From assembly GCA_937890485.1 (NCBI GenBank), contig CALBXN010000095.1, forward strand, positions 1-12,050: DNA of 12,050 bases. Reading direction: 5' to 3'. This DNA is from an uncultured Treponema sp. Lineage in GTDB: Bacteria > Spirochaetota > Spirochaetia > Treponematales > Treponemataceae. How positions within the stretch are numbered: position 1 is the stretch's first letter; the number at the start of each line of letters is the position of its first letter. Shown in pieces: positions 1 to 7,424 of the stretch. The translations under genes and the position numbers were made by a program. Below the pieces are notes generated by a model, which saw nothing but the letters and a program-made list of their open reading frames with translations, made no database searches and had not been told where the DNA came from.

Positions 1-48
1 ATCTTCATGTTTCCATTTTGGTTTAAATAGTTTATCTAGAAATCCCAT
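1..48 (-). CDS. Start of an unidentified protein, running off the left edge (partial)
   Basis: Only the first 16 residues are visible: MGFLDKLFKPKWKHED. The ATG (48-46 on the minus strand) is preceded by GGTGA at 57-53, five bases upstream, a well-placed Shine-Dalgarno site, so this is a believable translation start. The opening MGFLDKLFKPKWKH resembles, from memory, the first residues of some HEAT-repeat proteins of methanogens and other microbes that begin with a short amphipathic helix and a K-W-K-H stretch; 16 residues are too few to prove it. The GGTGA-type site is common in methanogenic archaea, whereas the other genes here mostly use GGAGG. It is divergent from the plus-strand reading frame that follows. 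Confidence 0.45.
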   Translation of the reverse strand, partial: MGFLDKLFKPKWKHED

Positions 49-75
49 TTAAATCACCATTATTGACTTATTTAA

Positions 76-366
76 AATTATATCAAAGCATATATATATG
101 ATAAGATTAATTTAAGTAATGATGGTCCCACTAAGATTAAATATTATTTATTATCTGAAAAAATGGATGAAAATTTAATCAATAATTATGTTACAATTTC
201 AGATAAAAATGAAATAGTATATTTACAAGAGATTAAACATGATTTTGAACAAGTCATATTAGAATGTGAAATTTCAGATGATACTAAAACAATGTTTGGT
301 AATTGGAAGTTTGAATATAGGTTAAAATCATTTAATTATGATGCAGCATATTTCCTAAAAAAGCAG
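76..366 (+). other. Unrelated sequence joined in frame to the antiporter
   Basis: The reading frame of the antiporter is open upstream as far as the TAA at 73-75, but no recognisable protein is found in it. The translated text is hydrophilic (for example DENLINNYVTISDKNEIVYL) with no helix of an antiporter. The change from hydrophilic to membrane sequence occurs at bases 357-373, exactly at a short perfect inverted repeat. No ATG, GTG or TTG start with a ribosome binding site is visible for this frame. It could be the decayed end of another gene or DNA from another source. Confidence 0.5.
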
Positions 367-1584
367 GCTTTTTCCAGTGTTTTAGGAATTGTTGCCATGG
401 ACGATGCTGTTGCATTGATTTTGTACGCAATTACATCTTCTATTGCATCAAACCTTTTAGGTGGACAAAGTTTATCTTTGGGAACACAACTTTTAACTTT
501 AGCCTACGATATTTTTGGTTCAATTTTAATGGGATGTTTTATCGGTTTTATACTTAGCCTTTTACTAAAAAATATTATGAACAACGAAGGAAGAAGTCTA
601 TCTTTTTCTTTAGGATTTTTGTTTTTATCCACTGGAATTTGTGCTTTAATCAATCTTGATAACATTCTTTGTTCAATGGCAATTGGATTTTTTCTTGTAA
701 ACTTTGCACCAGCAAAAATCAGAGCCGTTTTTGAATTTATTGAAAAATACACACCTCCAATTTATGTTTTATTTTTTGTTTTGGTTGGTGCAAAATTAAA
801 TATTTGGAATGTTACTTCATTCTTAGGAATAATCGCTATCGTTTATGTTTTGTGTAGAACTATCGGAAAAACTATCGGTGCAAAAATCGGAGCAAAACTT
901 ACAAAGGCACCAATCACAGTTTACAAATATCTTCCATATTGTCTTTTAAGTCAGGCAGGAGTTGCAATCGGACTTTCAATTGCAGCTGGTCAACAATTTC
1001 AAGACACAATCGGAAGTACAATAATGCTGATTGTTACTGCCACAACTTTTATTGTACAGATTTTAGGCCCGATTTGTGTTAAGTACGGCGTTACAAAGGC
1101 AGAAGAATGTGGACTTGATATTACAGAAGATGACATTATGAAACAATGCAAACTTTCTGATGTTCAGTGTGGAGGTTTTGCAATTTGTGATAAAAATTCC
1201 CCTGCAATTATTTTAGAAAACGAAAGTTTGCCTTCTCTAATAAATTCTTTTGGAAAAAATCATAATCAAAACTATGTAGTAAAAACTGAAGATAATAAAC
1301 TTGCTGGAATTATCACTTTGGAATACTTAAAAGAAACTTTGCTAATAATGGATTTTTACGAAGCAATGATGGCAGAAGATATTATGGTTCCTACAGAAAT
1401 TTTTGTTACACCGGAAATGCCAATTCCAGAAGTGATGAATCTTTTTACAGAACATGATGTAGACGCTTTACCAATTTTAGACAAAGAAGGTAACGTCCTT
1501 GGAGTTGCCGAAAAAACTGCCATAGAACATTACCTTCATGCAAAAATTCTAGAAGTGCATCAAAAATTGGCTATGTTAGGATAA
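163..1584 (+). CDS. Cation:proton antiporter (CPA/Kef type) with CBS domains, N-terminus replaced by unrelated sequence
   Basis: Residues about 69-310 are the second part of a CPA-family monovalent cation:proton antiporter in the inner membrane. They carry the GIVAMDDAVALILY helix with the paired aspartates D80-D81, several hydrophobic helices, a positively charged RTIGKTIGAKIGAKL segment (232-246) and the LLSQAGVAIGL helix (261-271). Residues about 319-460 form a cytoplasmic tandem CBS region that would sense a nucleotide or ionic signal; the second unit (about 404-460) is clearest. Residues 1-68 are hydrophilic, contain no membrane helix and do not belong to the family. The expected first helices, including the TAPA-type unwound helix, are absent, so transport activity is unlikely. 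No ribosome binding site precedes the ATG, and the frame is open back to base 76, so the start is arbitrary. The stop lies four bases from the stop of the convergent lipoprotein gene. Confidence 0.75.
   Translation: MDENLINNYVTISDKNEIVYLQEIKHDFEQVILECEISDDTKTMFGNWKFEYRLKSFNYDAAYFLKKQAFSSVLGIVAMDDAVALILYAITSSIASNLLGGQSLSLGTQLLTLAYDIFGSILMGCFIGFILSLLLKNIMNNEGRSLSFSLGFLFLSTGICALINLDNILCSMAIGFFLVNFAPAKIRAVFEFIEKYTPPIYVLFFVLVGAKLNIWNVTSFLGIIAIVYVLCRTIGKTIGAKIGAKLTKAPITVYKYLPYCLLSQAGVAIGLSIAAGQQFQDTIGSTIMLIVTATTFIVQILGPICVKYGVTKAEECGLDITEDDIMKQCKLSDVQCGGFAICDKNSPAIILENESLPSLINSFGKNHNQNYVVKTEDNKLAGIITLEYLKETLLIMDFYEAMMAEDIMVPTEIFVTPEMPIPEVMNLFTEHDVDALPILDKEGNVLGVAEKTAIEHYLHAKILEVHQKLAMLG
358..373. 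repeat. Short perfect inverted repeat at the antiporter junction
   Basis: The bases AAAAAGC (358-364) and GCTTTTT (367-373) are perfect inverted copies separated by AG. They lie exactly where the unrelated N-terminal sequence gives way to antiporter sequence. Short inverted repeats of this kind are typical join points in template-switching events, both natural and amplification-derived. The repeat is also simple enough to be chance in AT-rich DNA. Confidence 0.6.
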
Positions 1585-1588
1585 TTTA

Positions 1589-2236
1589 TTATATTCCCGA
1601 TTTAATCAAAACAGTTGATAACCATTCTCCATCAGGAGCTAGGCAGTATACGTAAGCCTTTCCTGAAGCAGAAATTACACCGCTTCCAACTTGGAAAGGA
1701 AACAATGGATCAACATTTGCAAGAAGAATAAAAGCATTATCTTCTTCTTCAAAATCACAATTAGTTATAGAAGCTTGATTATTTACTGAAAGTATAGCTG
1801 AATCATTTACATCATTTATTTTTAAATTTATTAAATTATCACTATCTTTCCAAGTTCCATTAAAATTAATTTCAGTATCTCTTTCTTTTACAAAATAAGC
1901 GTCCCCTTCTATGTCTTGAGGAAGTTCAACTTTAAAAACATCTTTTTCTATAAAGACAAGAGAATATTCTTCTTCAATACCATCAATCAAAATTGTTGCT
2001 CCAGTTGTAGTAGTAACATAAGTTCCCGTAATGCCTGCAAATTCATCATCTTGAGTAACAAGTCTAAAACTTCCAGGTTCACTAATTACAATTTTTGTTT
2101 CAAGTGAAGTTTGAATCCATTCACCAACGAATTTTTCTGAAGGAAGCACAACATCTGAATCATTACTACAAGAAACAAACACCGACAATCCAAATATTGC
2201 TGATAAAATCAACAATGCAAAATAAATTTTTTTCAT
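1589..2236 (-). CDS. Lipoprotein, 215 aa, paralogue of the 241-aa lipoprotein at 6675-7400
   Basis: This is an exported lipoprotein of unknown function. The N-terminus MKKIYFALLILSAIFGLSVF is a signal peptide followed by VSC, giving lipidation at Cys23. The mature part reads as beta-rich segments: FVGEW (37-41), an AGITGTY loop, a LVFIEKDVFKVELPQ strand, YFVKERDTEINFNGTW and a C-terminal strand pair ending in VLIKSGI. The same order of motifs occurs in the 241-aa protein encoded at 6675-7400 (FIGDW, LTGTY, LTMIEEDVFEIALPD, TFVKKRTGNIDVKGRW), so the two are paralogues; this one lacks the acidic linker after the lipidated cysteine. The ribosome binding site AAGGAGA lies about 8 bases before the ATG. 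The gene stands alone, 129 bases downstream of the BspA-like gene, and converges on the antiporter. The repeated G-x-W and G-T-Y motifs suggest a lipocalin-like or calycin-like beta barrel, but this is a guess. Confidence 0.8.
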   Translation of the reverse strand: MKKIYFALLILSAIFGLSVFVSCSNDSDVVLPSEKFVGEWIQTSLETKIVISEPGSFRLVTQDDEFAGITGTYVTTTTGATILIDGIEEEYSLVFIEKDVFKVELPQDIEGDAYFVKERDTEINFNGTWKDSDNLINLKINDVNDSAILSVNNQASITNCDFEEEDNAFILLANVDPLFPFQVGSGVISASGKAYVYCLAPDGEWLSTVLIKSGI

Positions 2237-2278
2237 AAAACATCTCTCCTTGCGATATGAAAAATAAGATAAAAGTAC

Positions 2279-2304
2279 AACTATACTCTTATAAAAGTAT
2301 AGTT
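2279..2304. repeat. 9-bp inverted repeat upstream of the 215-aa lipoprotein gene
   Basis: AACTATACT (2279-2287) and AGTATAGTT (2296-2304) are perfect inverted copies with an 8-base spacer. The element lies between the stop of the BspA-like gene (2366) and the start of the 215-aa lipoprotein (2236), and is read on the minus strand. It is not followed by a clean run of T on either strand, so it is a weak candidate for a terminator. On the minus strand its left arm contains TATACT, a good -10 box, which makes an operator or promoter role equally likely. No convincing -35 box lies at the right distance. Confidence 0.5.
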
Positions 2305-2365
2305 AATGCAATTTTGTTTTGCACTGTCATTTGAGAAAATTTATTGATTTGGGGAAGATAGTGAG

Positions 2366-5300
2366 TTATTTTCTGTAATTAAAATTGATTTTTACATTTC
2401 TAAAATCAGATTTTGCGTCTTCATCAATTTCAATTGCATTCCATTCTTCTTCAGTTCCTGGATAATTTATTTCTTTAACCGTGTTATACGAAAACATACT
2501 TTCAAGTTTTTTTATGTTTTTAGGCAAAGTTATTGTTTTCAAATTTTCACAAACTGTAAATGCACCTGGTTCAATAACAGTTACATTATCTGGAACCGTA
2601 ATTGATGTAATATTTTCATTCCAGCTTAATGCAGAATGTCCAATTGTCGTAATATAATCTGGAATAATTACATCTCCACTTGCAGAAGGATAAGCTAGAA
2701 GTGTTTTTTTATCCTTTGATAACAACATTGAACCATCTTTTGAAACAGCAAAATTTGGATTTTTACTTGCATCAATTTTTCTTAAATTGTAACAACCATT
2801 AAACATTGAATCATAAGTTTTTATATCTTTAGGAATTGAAATTTCTTTTAAGTTTTTACAGTTAAAAAACCAATTAGAAAGAGTTTCTTCGTCTGTATTT
2901 TCGTAATTAATAAATTTTCCATAAAACTCAAAACTTTCTAAATTTTCACAGTCAGTAAAAGCAGAATGTCCATAACCAAATCCTCTCCAACCTAGACCAG
3001 GAAAATATTTATTTGTTAAATTACCATTTATAACTACAGATTTTAAATTTTTACAATTATAAAAAACCCTATCTGATAAACAAATTTCTTTTGCATTAAT
3101 AACTAATTTTTCAATGTTACTACCAGAAGCTGAATAAGCTCCCATAAAAATAACATGCTCTGGAATTGTTAAAGTTTTTATATCATAGCCTTCAAATATC
3201 GATATAGAATTTTCTATGATAGAAATATTTTTTGGAATTGTTACATCTCCTGACAGTCCAGCCCAAGCATATAAAGTTTTTCCATCCTTAGATGTTAGCA
3301 TTTTTCCGTTATCAGCTGTAGAAAAATTTTCGTTATTTGAATCAACTTCAAATTTCAATTTTGGACAATCTGCGAGAACAGAAAAACAAATTGGATATTT
3401 TTCATTAGGATAACCTATAAATTTTAAAGAAGCAGGAAATTTAATCAGTTCTAAATTTGTACAACCTTTAAAAGAATCATAACTAAATGCTAAGTCTTTA
3501 ACACCATCTTCAAATTCAATTGATTTTAATTTAGAACATTCATCAACAGATACACCTATACAACTAGCAGGTAAAACTAATTTTTCTATTTTTTTACAAC
3601 CACTAAAATCTACAAAAGAAATATTTGTAGGTAAAACTACAGATGTTAAATTTTCACAACCAGATAAATTTAAACGAATATGTTCAATTTCTTCATATTC
3701 ATAAGTTTCTATATTATATTCACTATAAAATTTTCCAGATTTTAATTTTTTAGGAAAAACAACACTTGTTAAATTAGTACAATTTGCAAAAGCACTATCA
3801 CTTACAGATTCAACTGAATCTGGAATTATTACGCTTGTAATATTTTTATTGTTTGAGAAAAAATTACTTCCAATCGCTGTAAGCCCATCTGGAACTGTAA
3901 TATCACCTGATGCACCAATCCAAGCGTAAAGAGTTTTACCATCTTTTGATGTAAGCATTTTTCCATTAGTAGAAACAGAGAAAAAAGAATTTTTTGAATC
4001 TAAAACAAATTTAAAATCCTTTGAAACATTTTCAAAATAAAAATTTGAATTAGATTCTATTTTTTCTAAACTTGCAGGAAGTTCTATTGATTTTAATTTT
4101 TTACAATCTGCAAATTCAGTACCATTGATTCTATATTCTTTTATGTCTGAATTAATAATTACTTTTTCTAAATTTATACAACCTTCAAAAATATCACCAA
4201 TTATCGAAAATGAAGTTTTTGGGATTGTGATTGTTTTTAAACTTGTACAATTTTTAAAAGTATCATATCCTAATTCTTTAATTTCTGGTGGGAATGTTAC
4301 ATTTTTCAAATTTTTACAATCTAAAAAAGTATATCCAGAAAATTCTACACAGCCATCAATTTTTGCATTTGTAAGATTAGTACAATTTTTAAAAGCATAA
4401 GAACCAATCTTTTCAACTGAAGAAGGAATTAAAATTTCTTTTAAACTTATACAATTTGAAAAAGCTGAAGAATCGATTTCAGTTACTGAATTTGGAATAT
4501 ATACAGAAACTAAACTTGAACAATTTATAAACAAACTCGATGAAATTTGCGTTAATTTGTTTGAAAGTTTGACTTTTTCAAGACTTGAACAATTTGAAAA
4601 AACTTCTCTTCCAAGTTCTGTTACAGAATCAGGAAGAGAGATTTGTTTTAAGGCAGTACATTTATAAAAGGCATAATCTTTTATTACAGCAAGATTAGAA
4701 TTAAATTTTATTTTTTCTAAACTTGCACAATCTTTAAATGCATTTGAACCAATACTTTTTACAGATTTTGGAAGTTCTATAGAAAGAAGGTTTTCGCAAT
4801 TTTCAAAAGTTGAAGGTGCTATTTGTTCAAGACCGTTTGGTAATGTAATTTTTGTTAAAGAAGAACAATCATTAAAAGCATTTTCTCCAATAAATTTTGT
4901 ATTTTCTGGGATAGTAATCTGTTCAAGATTTTCGCAATCATAAAATGCTTCTGTATTTATTTTTTCTATTGTTTTTGCAAGATATATTTTTACTAAGTTA
5001 TTACTTCCACTAAAAACTTTTGCAGGAACTTCTTCCATATTTTTTAATTTACTTAAATCTAAAGTAACTTTGTTTACATTTTTAATGGAATAAACAAAGC
5101 TTATAAAACTATCTTCTGTGTAAGTTCCTGTTAGCTTTATAGTATTTATCCCTTTACTAGAAAATTTTATATCTTCCATTTCTTTATGATAATTATTTAA
5201 TGAAATTGTATGATTTACTTTTTCAACTTGATTTTTATCACTTGAATTTTTTTTAGAATCATCTTTTTTGAACAAAGAAATAATTCCAACAAATGTTAAA

Positions 5301-5431
5301 ATACCTACAGTTATTCCTGCTTCTTTTAGAAACTCGTCATCTGAAAGTTTATCTAAACTAACACATCCTGTAAGCATTGTAGAAAAAACTAAAACTATTA
5401 AAGTTGGTAACCAAATTATTCTTTGTTTCAT
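2366..5431 (-). CDS. BspA-like leucine-rich-repeat surface lipoprotein, 1021 aa
   Basis: This is a surface-exposed adhesin-type protein of the BspA/LRR_5 family, a group known for binding host matrix and other bacteria in Treponema, Tannerella and Trichomonas. The signal peptide ends in MLTGC, so Cys23 is lipidated. A second hydrophobic stretch, ITVGILTFVGIISLF (40-54), follows unusually closely. From about residue 118 to 985 the protein is built of about 23-residue repeats of the form AFxNCxxLxxIxLPxxVxxIG, with the cysteine conserved in most copies. The repeat run is interrupted three times by a beta-hairpin module containing GKMLTSKDGKTLYAW or a variant (about 477-514, 696-733, 887-923), each followed by a fresh DVTIPxxI repeat. 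The C-terminal INYPGTEEEWNAI (988-1000) is the usual closing motif of the family. The ribosome binding site AAGGA lies 8-9 bases before the ATG. The gene starts 19 bases after the 160-aa lipoprotein gene and is probably cotranscribed with it. Confidence 0.93.
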   Translation of the reverse strand: MKQRIIWLPTLIVLVFSTMLTGCVSLDKLSDDEFLKEAGITVGILTFVGIISLFKKDDSKKNSSDKNQVEKVNHTISLNNYHKEMEDIKFSSKGINTIKLTGTYTEDSFISFVYSIKNVNKVTLDLSKLKNMEEVPAKVFSGSNNLVKIYLAKTIEKINTEAFYDCENLEQITIPENTKFIGENAFNDCSSLTKITLPNGLEQIAPSTFENCENLLSIELPKSVKSIGSNAFKDCASLEKIKFNSNLAVIKDYAFYKCTALKQISLPDSVTELGREVFSNCSSLEKVKLSNKLTQISSSLFINCSSLVSVYIPNSVTEIDSSAFSNCISLKEILIPSSVEKIGSYAFKNCTNLTNAKIDGCVEFSGYTFLDCKNLKNVTFPPEIKELGYDTFKNCTSLKTITIPKTSFSIIGDIFEGCINLEKVIINSDIKEYRINGTEFADCKKLKSIELPASLEKIESNSNFYFENVSKDFKFVLDSKNSFFSVSTNGKMLTSKDGKTLYAWIGASGDITVPDGLTAIGSNFFSNNKNITSVIIPDSVESVSDSAFANCTNLTSVVFPKKLKSGKFYSEYNIETYEYEEIEHIRLNLSGCENLTSVVLPTNISFVDFSGCKKIEKLVLPASCIGVSVDECSKLKSIEFEDGVKDLAFSYDSFKGCTNLELIKFPASLKFIGYPNEKYPICFSVLADCPKLKFEVDSNNENFSTADNGKMLTSKDGKTLYAWAGLSGDVTIPKNISIIENSISIFEGYDIKTLTIPEHVIFMGAYSASGSNIEKLVINAKEICLSDRVFYNCKNLKSVVINGNLTNKYFPGLGWRGFGYGHSAFTDCENLESFEFYGKFINYENTDEETLSNWFFNCKNLKEISIPKDIKTYDSMFNGCYNLRKIDASKNPNFAVSKDGSMLLSKDKKTLLAYPSASGDVIIPDYITTIGHSALSWNENITSITVPDNVTVIEPGAFTVCENLKTITLPKNIKKLESMFSYNTVKEINYPGTEEEWNAIEIDEDAKSDFRNVKINFNYRK

Positions 5432-5450
5432 ATTAAAATTCCTTATTGTT

Positions 5451-5933
5451 TTATTCTTCTATTTCTATTTCTGTAAAACCTTTATCTTTTATATCTATAT
5501 AATCATTATCACTGAGTTTAGCATAATCACCATCTGCAATTATAAAATAATATCTTAATCCATCAACAAGTCCGAGTTTTTTCCATTCTCCTTCAATTAG
5601 ACCTTCTTGAACATTTAAGTATACAATTACATCATCGGATTTTGTATTTGCATCTTTAGGTTCACAAGAAACTATCTCACCTTTGAAAGAAACAAGATTT
5701 CCGTATTTGTTATCATCTTTATAATCATATTTATCAGTTATTATATCATAAGAATCTGTAGTACATAATTTTGCTTCAAAACTAGCATCTGTAAAAAAAG
5801 TGATTTCTTCGTAACATTTATAATGAATTAAACACTTCCAAGAAGTTTCAATCTTTTTTTCAAAAAGAAAATCACAACTTTGCATTGTAAACATTATTGA
5901 AATTGCAAAAGAAATAAAAATAAGTTTTTTCAT
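5451..5933 (-). CDS. Small lipoprotein, 160 aa, cotranscribed with the BspA-like gene
   Basis: This is an exported lipoprotein of unknown function; no family is recognised. MKKLIFISFAISIMFTMQSC is a signal peptide with lipidation at Cys20. The mature part is short, acidic and rich in aromatic residues, with alternating strand-like segments (EITFFTDASFEAKL, DVIVYLNV, LRYYFIIADG) and a very acidic tail ending IEIEE. Three further cysteines (C34, C40, C57) could pair after export. GGAGG lies 12 bases before the ATG, a longer spacing than usual, so initiation may be weak; no better start is seen. It is followed after 19 bases by the BspA-like gene on the same strand, so the two probably share a transcript. 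A role in anchoring or exporting the repeat protein is possible but nothing in the sequence shows it. Confidence 0.8.
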   Translation of the reverse strand: MKKLIFISFAISIMFTMQSCDFLFEKKIETSWKCLIHYKCYEEITFFTDASFEAKLCTTDSYDIITDKYDYKDDNKYGNLVSFKGEIVSCEPKDANTKSDDVIVYLNVQEGLIEGEWKKLGLVDGLRYYFIIADGDYAKLSDNDYIDIKDKGFTEIEIEE

Positions 5934-6000
5934 TTCAGATATTAACCTCCAAAAAATTATTTAACTTAAAAATTAAATTTATTAATTTGTGAAAGAGAAA

Positions 6001-6585
6001 TTACTTGTTTTTTTCACCTATTAAAATAGAAATACTTGGAAAAAAATCAAAACCAGAACTTCCAAAATTCATAAAAATACCAGCTTTTAAGCCAAAAGAA
6101 TAGAAAAAATTTAATGACAAACTGCAATCTACTATAATATCTAGCCAATAACTATCAGGAACAATTACATATTCAAAAGTATGCCAAGCACCTGTAAGTT
6201 TTGCACCTGCAGAAAGATCAAGAAACAATAATGATATTGGTCTAAAACTGATTCCTCCCAAGTATTGAGTATACCATCCTATTCCATAAGGAGTTCCCCA
6301 ACCCAATCCTGCTTGGAAATCAAAAAGCGGCATAAACTTATCATATTTATCATCTTTGTCAAAATAAATTGAAAAACCAGCAGAAAAATTAAAACACTGG
6401 AGAGTATCATCTAGTAAAGGCTCATCGGAATTACCACTAACTAACTCATCAACAGTAGGTTCGCTGTCTTCTTCATCAATATAAGAAAGAAAATTTGCAC
6501 TAAGTCCAACATGGTACATTTTTGTATGTGCAAATAAATTAAGTGATAGAATTGAAATTAATAGAAGAAAAGATATTTTTTTCAT
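6001..6585 (-). CDS. Predicted outer-membrane beta-barrel protein, 194 aa
   Basis: This exported protein has a signal peptidase I type leader (MKKISFLLLISILSLNLFA, cleavage expected after Ala19) and no lipobox cysteine. The mature chain alternates polar and hydrophobic/aromatic residues in strands rich in glycine: CFNFSAGFSIYFD, FDFQAGLGWGTPYGIGW, YLGGISFRPISLLFLDLSAGAKL, SLSLNFFYSFGLKAGIFMNFG, FFPSISILIG. This is the pattern of an eight-stranded-size outer-membrane barrel. An acidic loop (about 37-60, DEEDSEPTVDELVSGNSDEP) would be surface exposed. No specific family is recognised. AGGAG lies 4 bases from the ATG, which is tight. It follows the terminator of the 241-aa gene, so it must have its own promoter or depend on read-through, and lies 67 bases upstream of the 160-aa lipoprotein gene. 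Confidence 0.75.
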   Translation of the reverse strand: MKKISFLLLISILSLNLFAHTKMYHVGLSANFLSYIDEEDSEPTVDELVSGNSDEPLLDDTLQCFNFSAGFSIYFDKDDKYDKFMPLFDFQAGLGWGTPYGIGWYTQYLGGISFRPISLLFLDLSAGAKLTGAWHTFEYVIVPDSYWLDIIVDCSLSLNFFYSFGLKAGIFMNFGSSGFDFFPSISILIGEKNK

Positions 6586-6600
6586 AAAACTCCTACTCTA

Positions 6601-6649
6601 AAAATAAAAAGCTCAATACCAAATTTTACATCTAAAACTGATATTGAGC
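6601..6649 (-). terminator. Rho-independent terminator after the 241-aa lipoprotein gene
   Basis: On the minus strand GCTCAATA (6649-6642) pairs with TATTGAGC (6618-6611), and the stem is followed directly by TTTTTATTTT (6610-6601). Inside the loop TTTTA and TAAAA can form a second short stem. It lies 26 bases past the stop codon of the gene at 6675-7400, so it ends that transcript before the next minus-strand gene. The stem is AT-rich and may leak. Confidence 0.75.
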
Positions 6650-6674
6650 AATTATTAAATAAATATTTATATCT

Positions 6675-7400
6675 TTATTCTATTACTTTAGTGTAAATTG
6701 CATCTTGCCCAAGTGCATAAACATAAGAATTTCCAGACTGAGCAAGAAGTCCTGTAAAACCATAATTGCCAGTTGCAGTTAATGAGTTTCCATCCATAGT
6801 GTATGAACCACTACCATTTTCTACTGCATCACCATTAGTCTTATAAATTGTATATGTGTTTTCTGCAAATTCGATAGGAAAACTTAGAGTTTCAGATTCC
6901 CATCTACCTTTAACATCAATATTTCCTGTGCGTTTTTTTACAAAAGTACAAGTTCCTCCCATACCATCAGGAAGAGCAATTTCAAACACATCTTCTTCAA
7001 TCATAGTTAAAATGTAAGTACCATCCAATCCATTAAATGACACTCTTGAACAACGTGAAGAATCATCTTCAATATAATTTTCGTAAGTTCCTGTTAAACC
7101 GTTAAATGAATCAATAATTGATGCTAAAGAGAATGTTCCATCATCATTTATTGTAATTGTAGTTTCATGAGTATTTTGTAGCCAATCGCCAATAAAAAAT
7201 GATGAATTCCAGCTTTGTTCCTCATCTTGTGTTTTGTCATCCTCTTTACCGTCTTCTTCATCTGTATCTACAGATGGTGTGTTAGGATTTTCTGAACCTT
7301 GAGATGTTGTTCCATTATCACAAGAAACAAATGTAAAAATTGGAACTACTAACATTGCTAATATTAAAAATATTGCAAATCCTAAATTAATTTTTTTCAT
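6675..7400 (-). CDS. Lipoprotein, 241 aa, with acidic linker; paralogue of the 215-aa lipoprotein
   Basis: This is an exported lipoprotein of unknown function. The signal peptide ends FTFVSC, giving lipidation at Cys27. A disordered acidic tether of about 37 residues follows (NTPSVDTDEEDGKEDDKTQD and flanks), holding the folded part away from the membrane. The folded part shows FIGDW, LTGTY, FNGLDGTYILTMIEEDVFEIALPD, CTFVKKRTGNIDVKGRW and a C-terminal half with GSYTMDGNSLTATGNYGFTGLL. The order and wording match the 215-aa lipoprotein at 1589-2236, so one arose by duplication. AGGAGG lies 7 bases before the ATG. The gene begins 24 bases after the stop of the 380-aa lipoprotein gene and ends at a terminator, so the two form an operon read from the promoter at 8646-8675. 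Confidence 0.85.
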   Translation of the reverse strand: MKKINLGFAIFLILAMLVVPIFTFVSCDNGTTSQGSENPNTPSVDTDEEDGKEDDKTQDEEQSWNSSFFIGDWLQNTHETTITINDDGTFSLASIIDSFNGLTGTYENYIEDDSSRCSRVSFNGLDGTYILTMIEEDVFEIALPDGMGGTCTFVKKRTGNIDVKGRWESETLSFPIEFAENTYTIYKTNGDAVENGSGSYTMDGNSLTATGNYGFTGLLAQSGNSYVYALGQDAIYTKVIE

Positions 7401-7424
7401 AAGTTTTCCTCCTAATTATTCTGT

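Noticed and set aside
357..369. Thirteen bases identical to the end of the Gateway attB1 site, suggesting vector contamination
   Set aside because: Only AAAAAAGCAGGCT matches; the bases before it do not continue the attB1 sequence and no vector sequence follows. A short match in a poly-A context is expected by chance.
504..752. Minus-strand open frame of 82 codons
   Set aside because: It lies wholly antisense to the antiporter coding sequence, whose conserved motifs explain the region; its translation shows no family and no ribosome binding site.
1916..2107. Plus-strand open frame of 63 codons
   Set aside because: It is antisense to the 215-aa lipoprotein gene, which has a clear signal peptide and ribosome binding site.
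3216..5558. Three plus-strand open frames (3216-3413, 4125-4400, 5268-5558) opposite the BspA-like gene
   Set aside because: They mirror the repetitive leucine-rich-repeat codons (for example phenylalanine-rich text such as KFLQSKKVYP) and have no start signals.
6619..6655. Promoter TTGCTC-17-TAAAAT within the terminator for the barrel protein gene
   Set aside because: The -35 match is only three of six and the region is constrained by the hairpin, so it cannot be told from chance.
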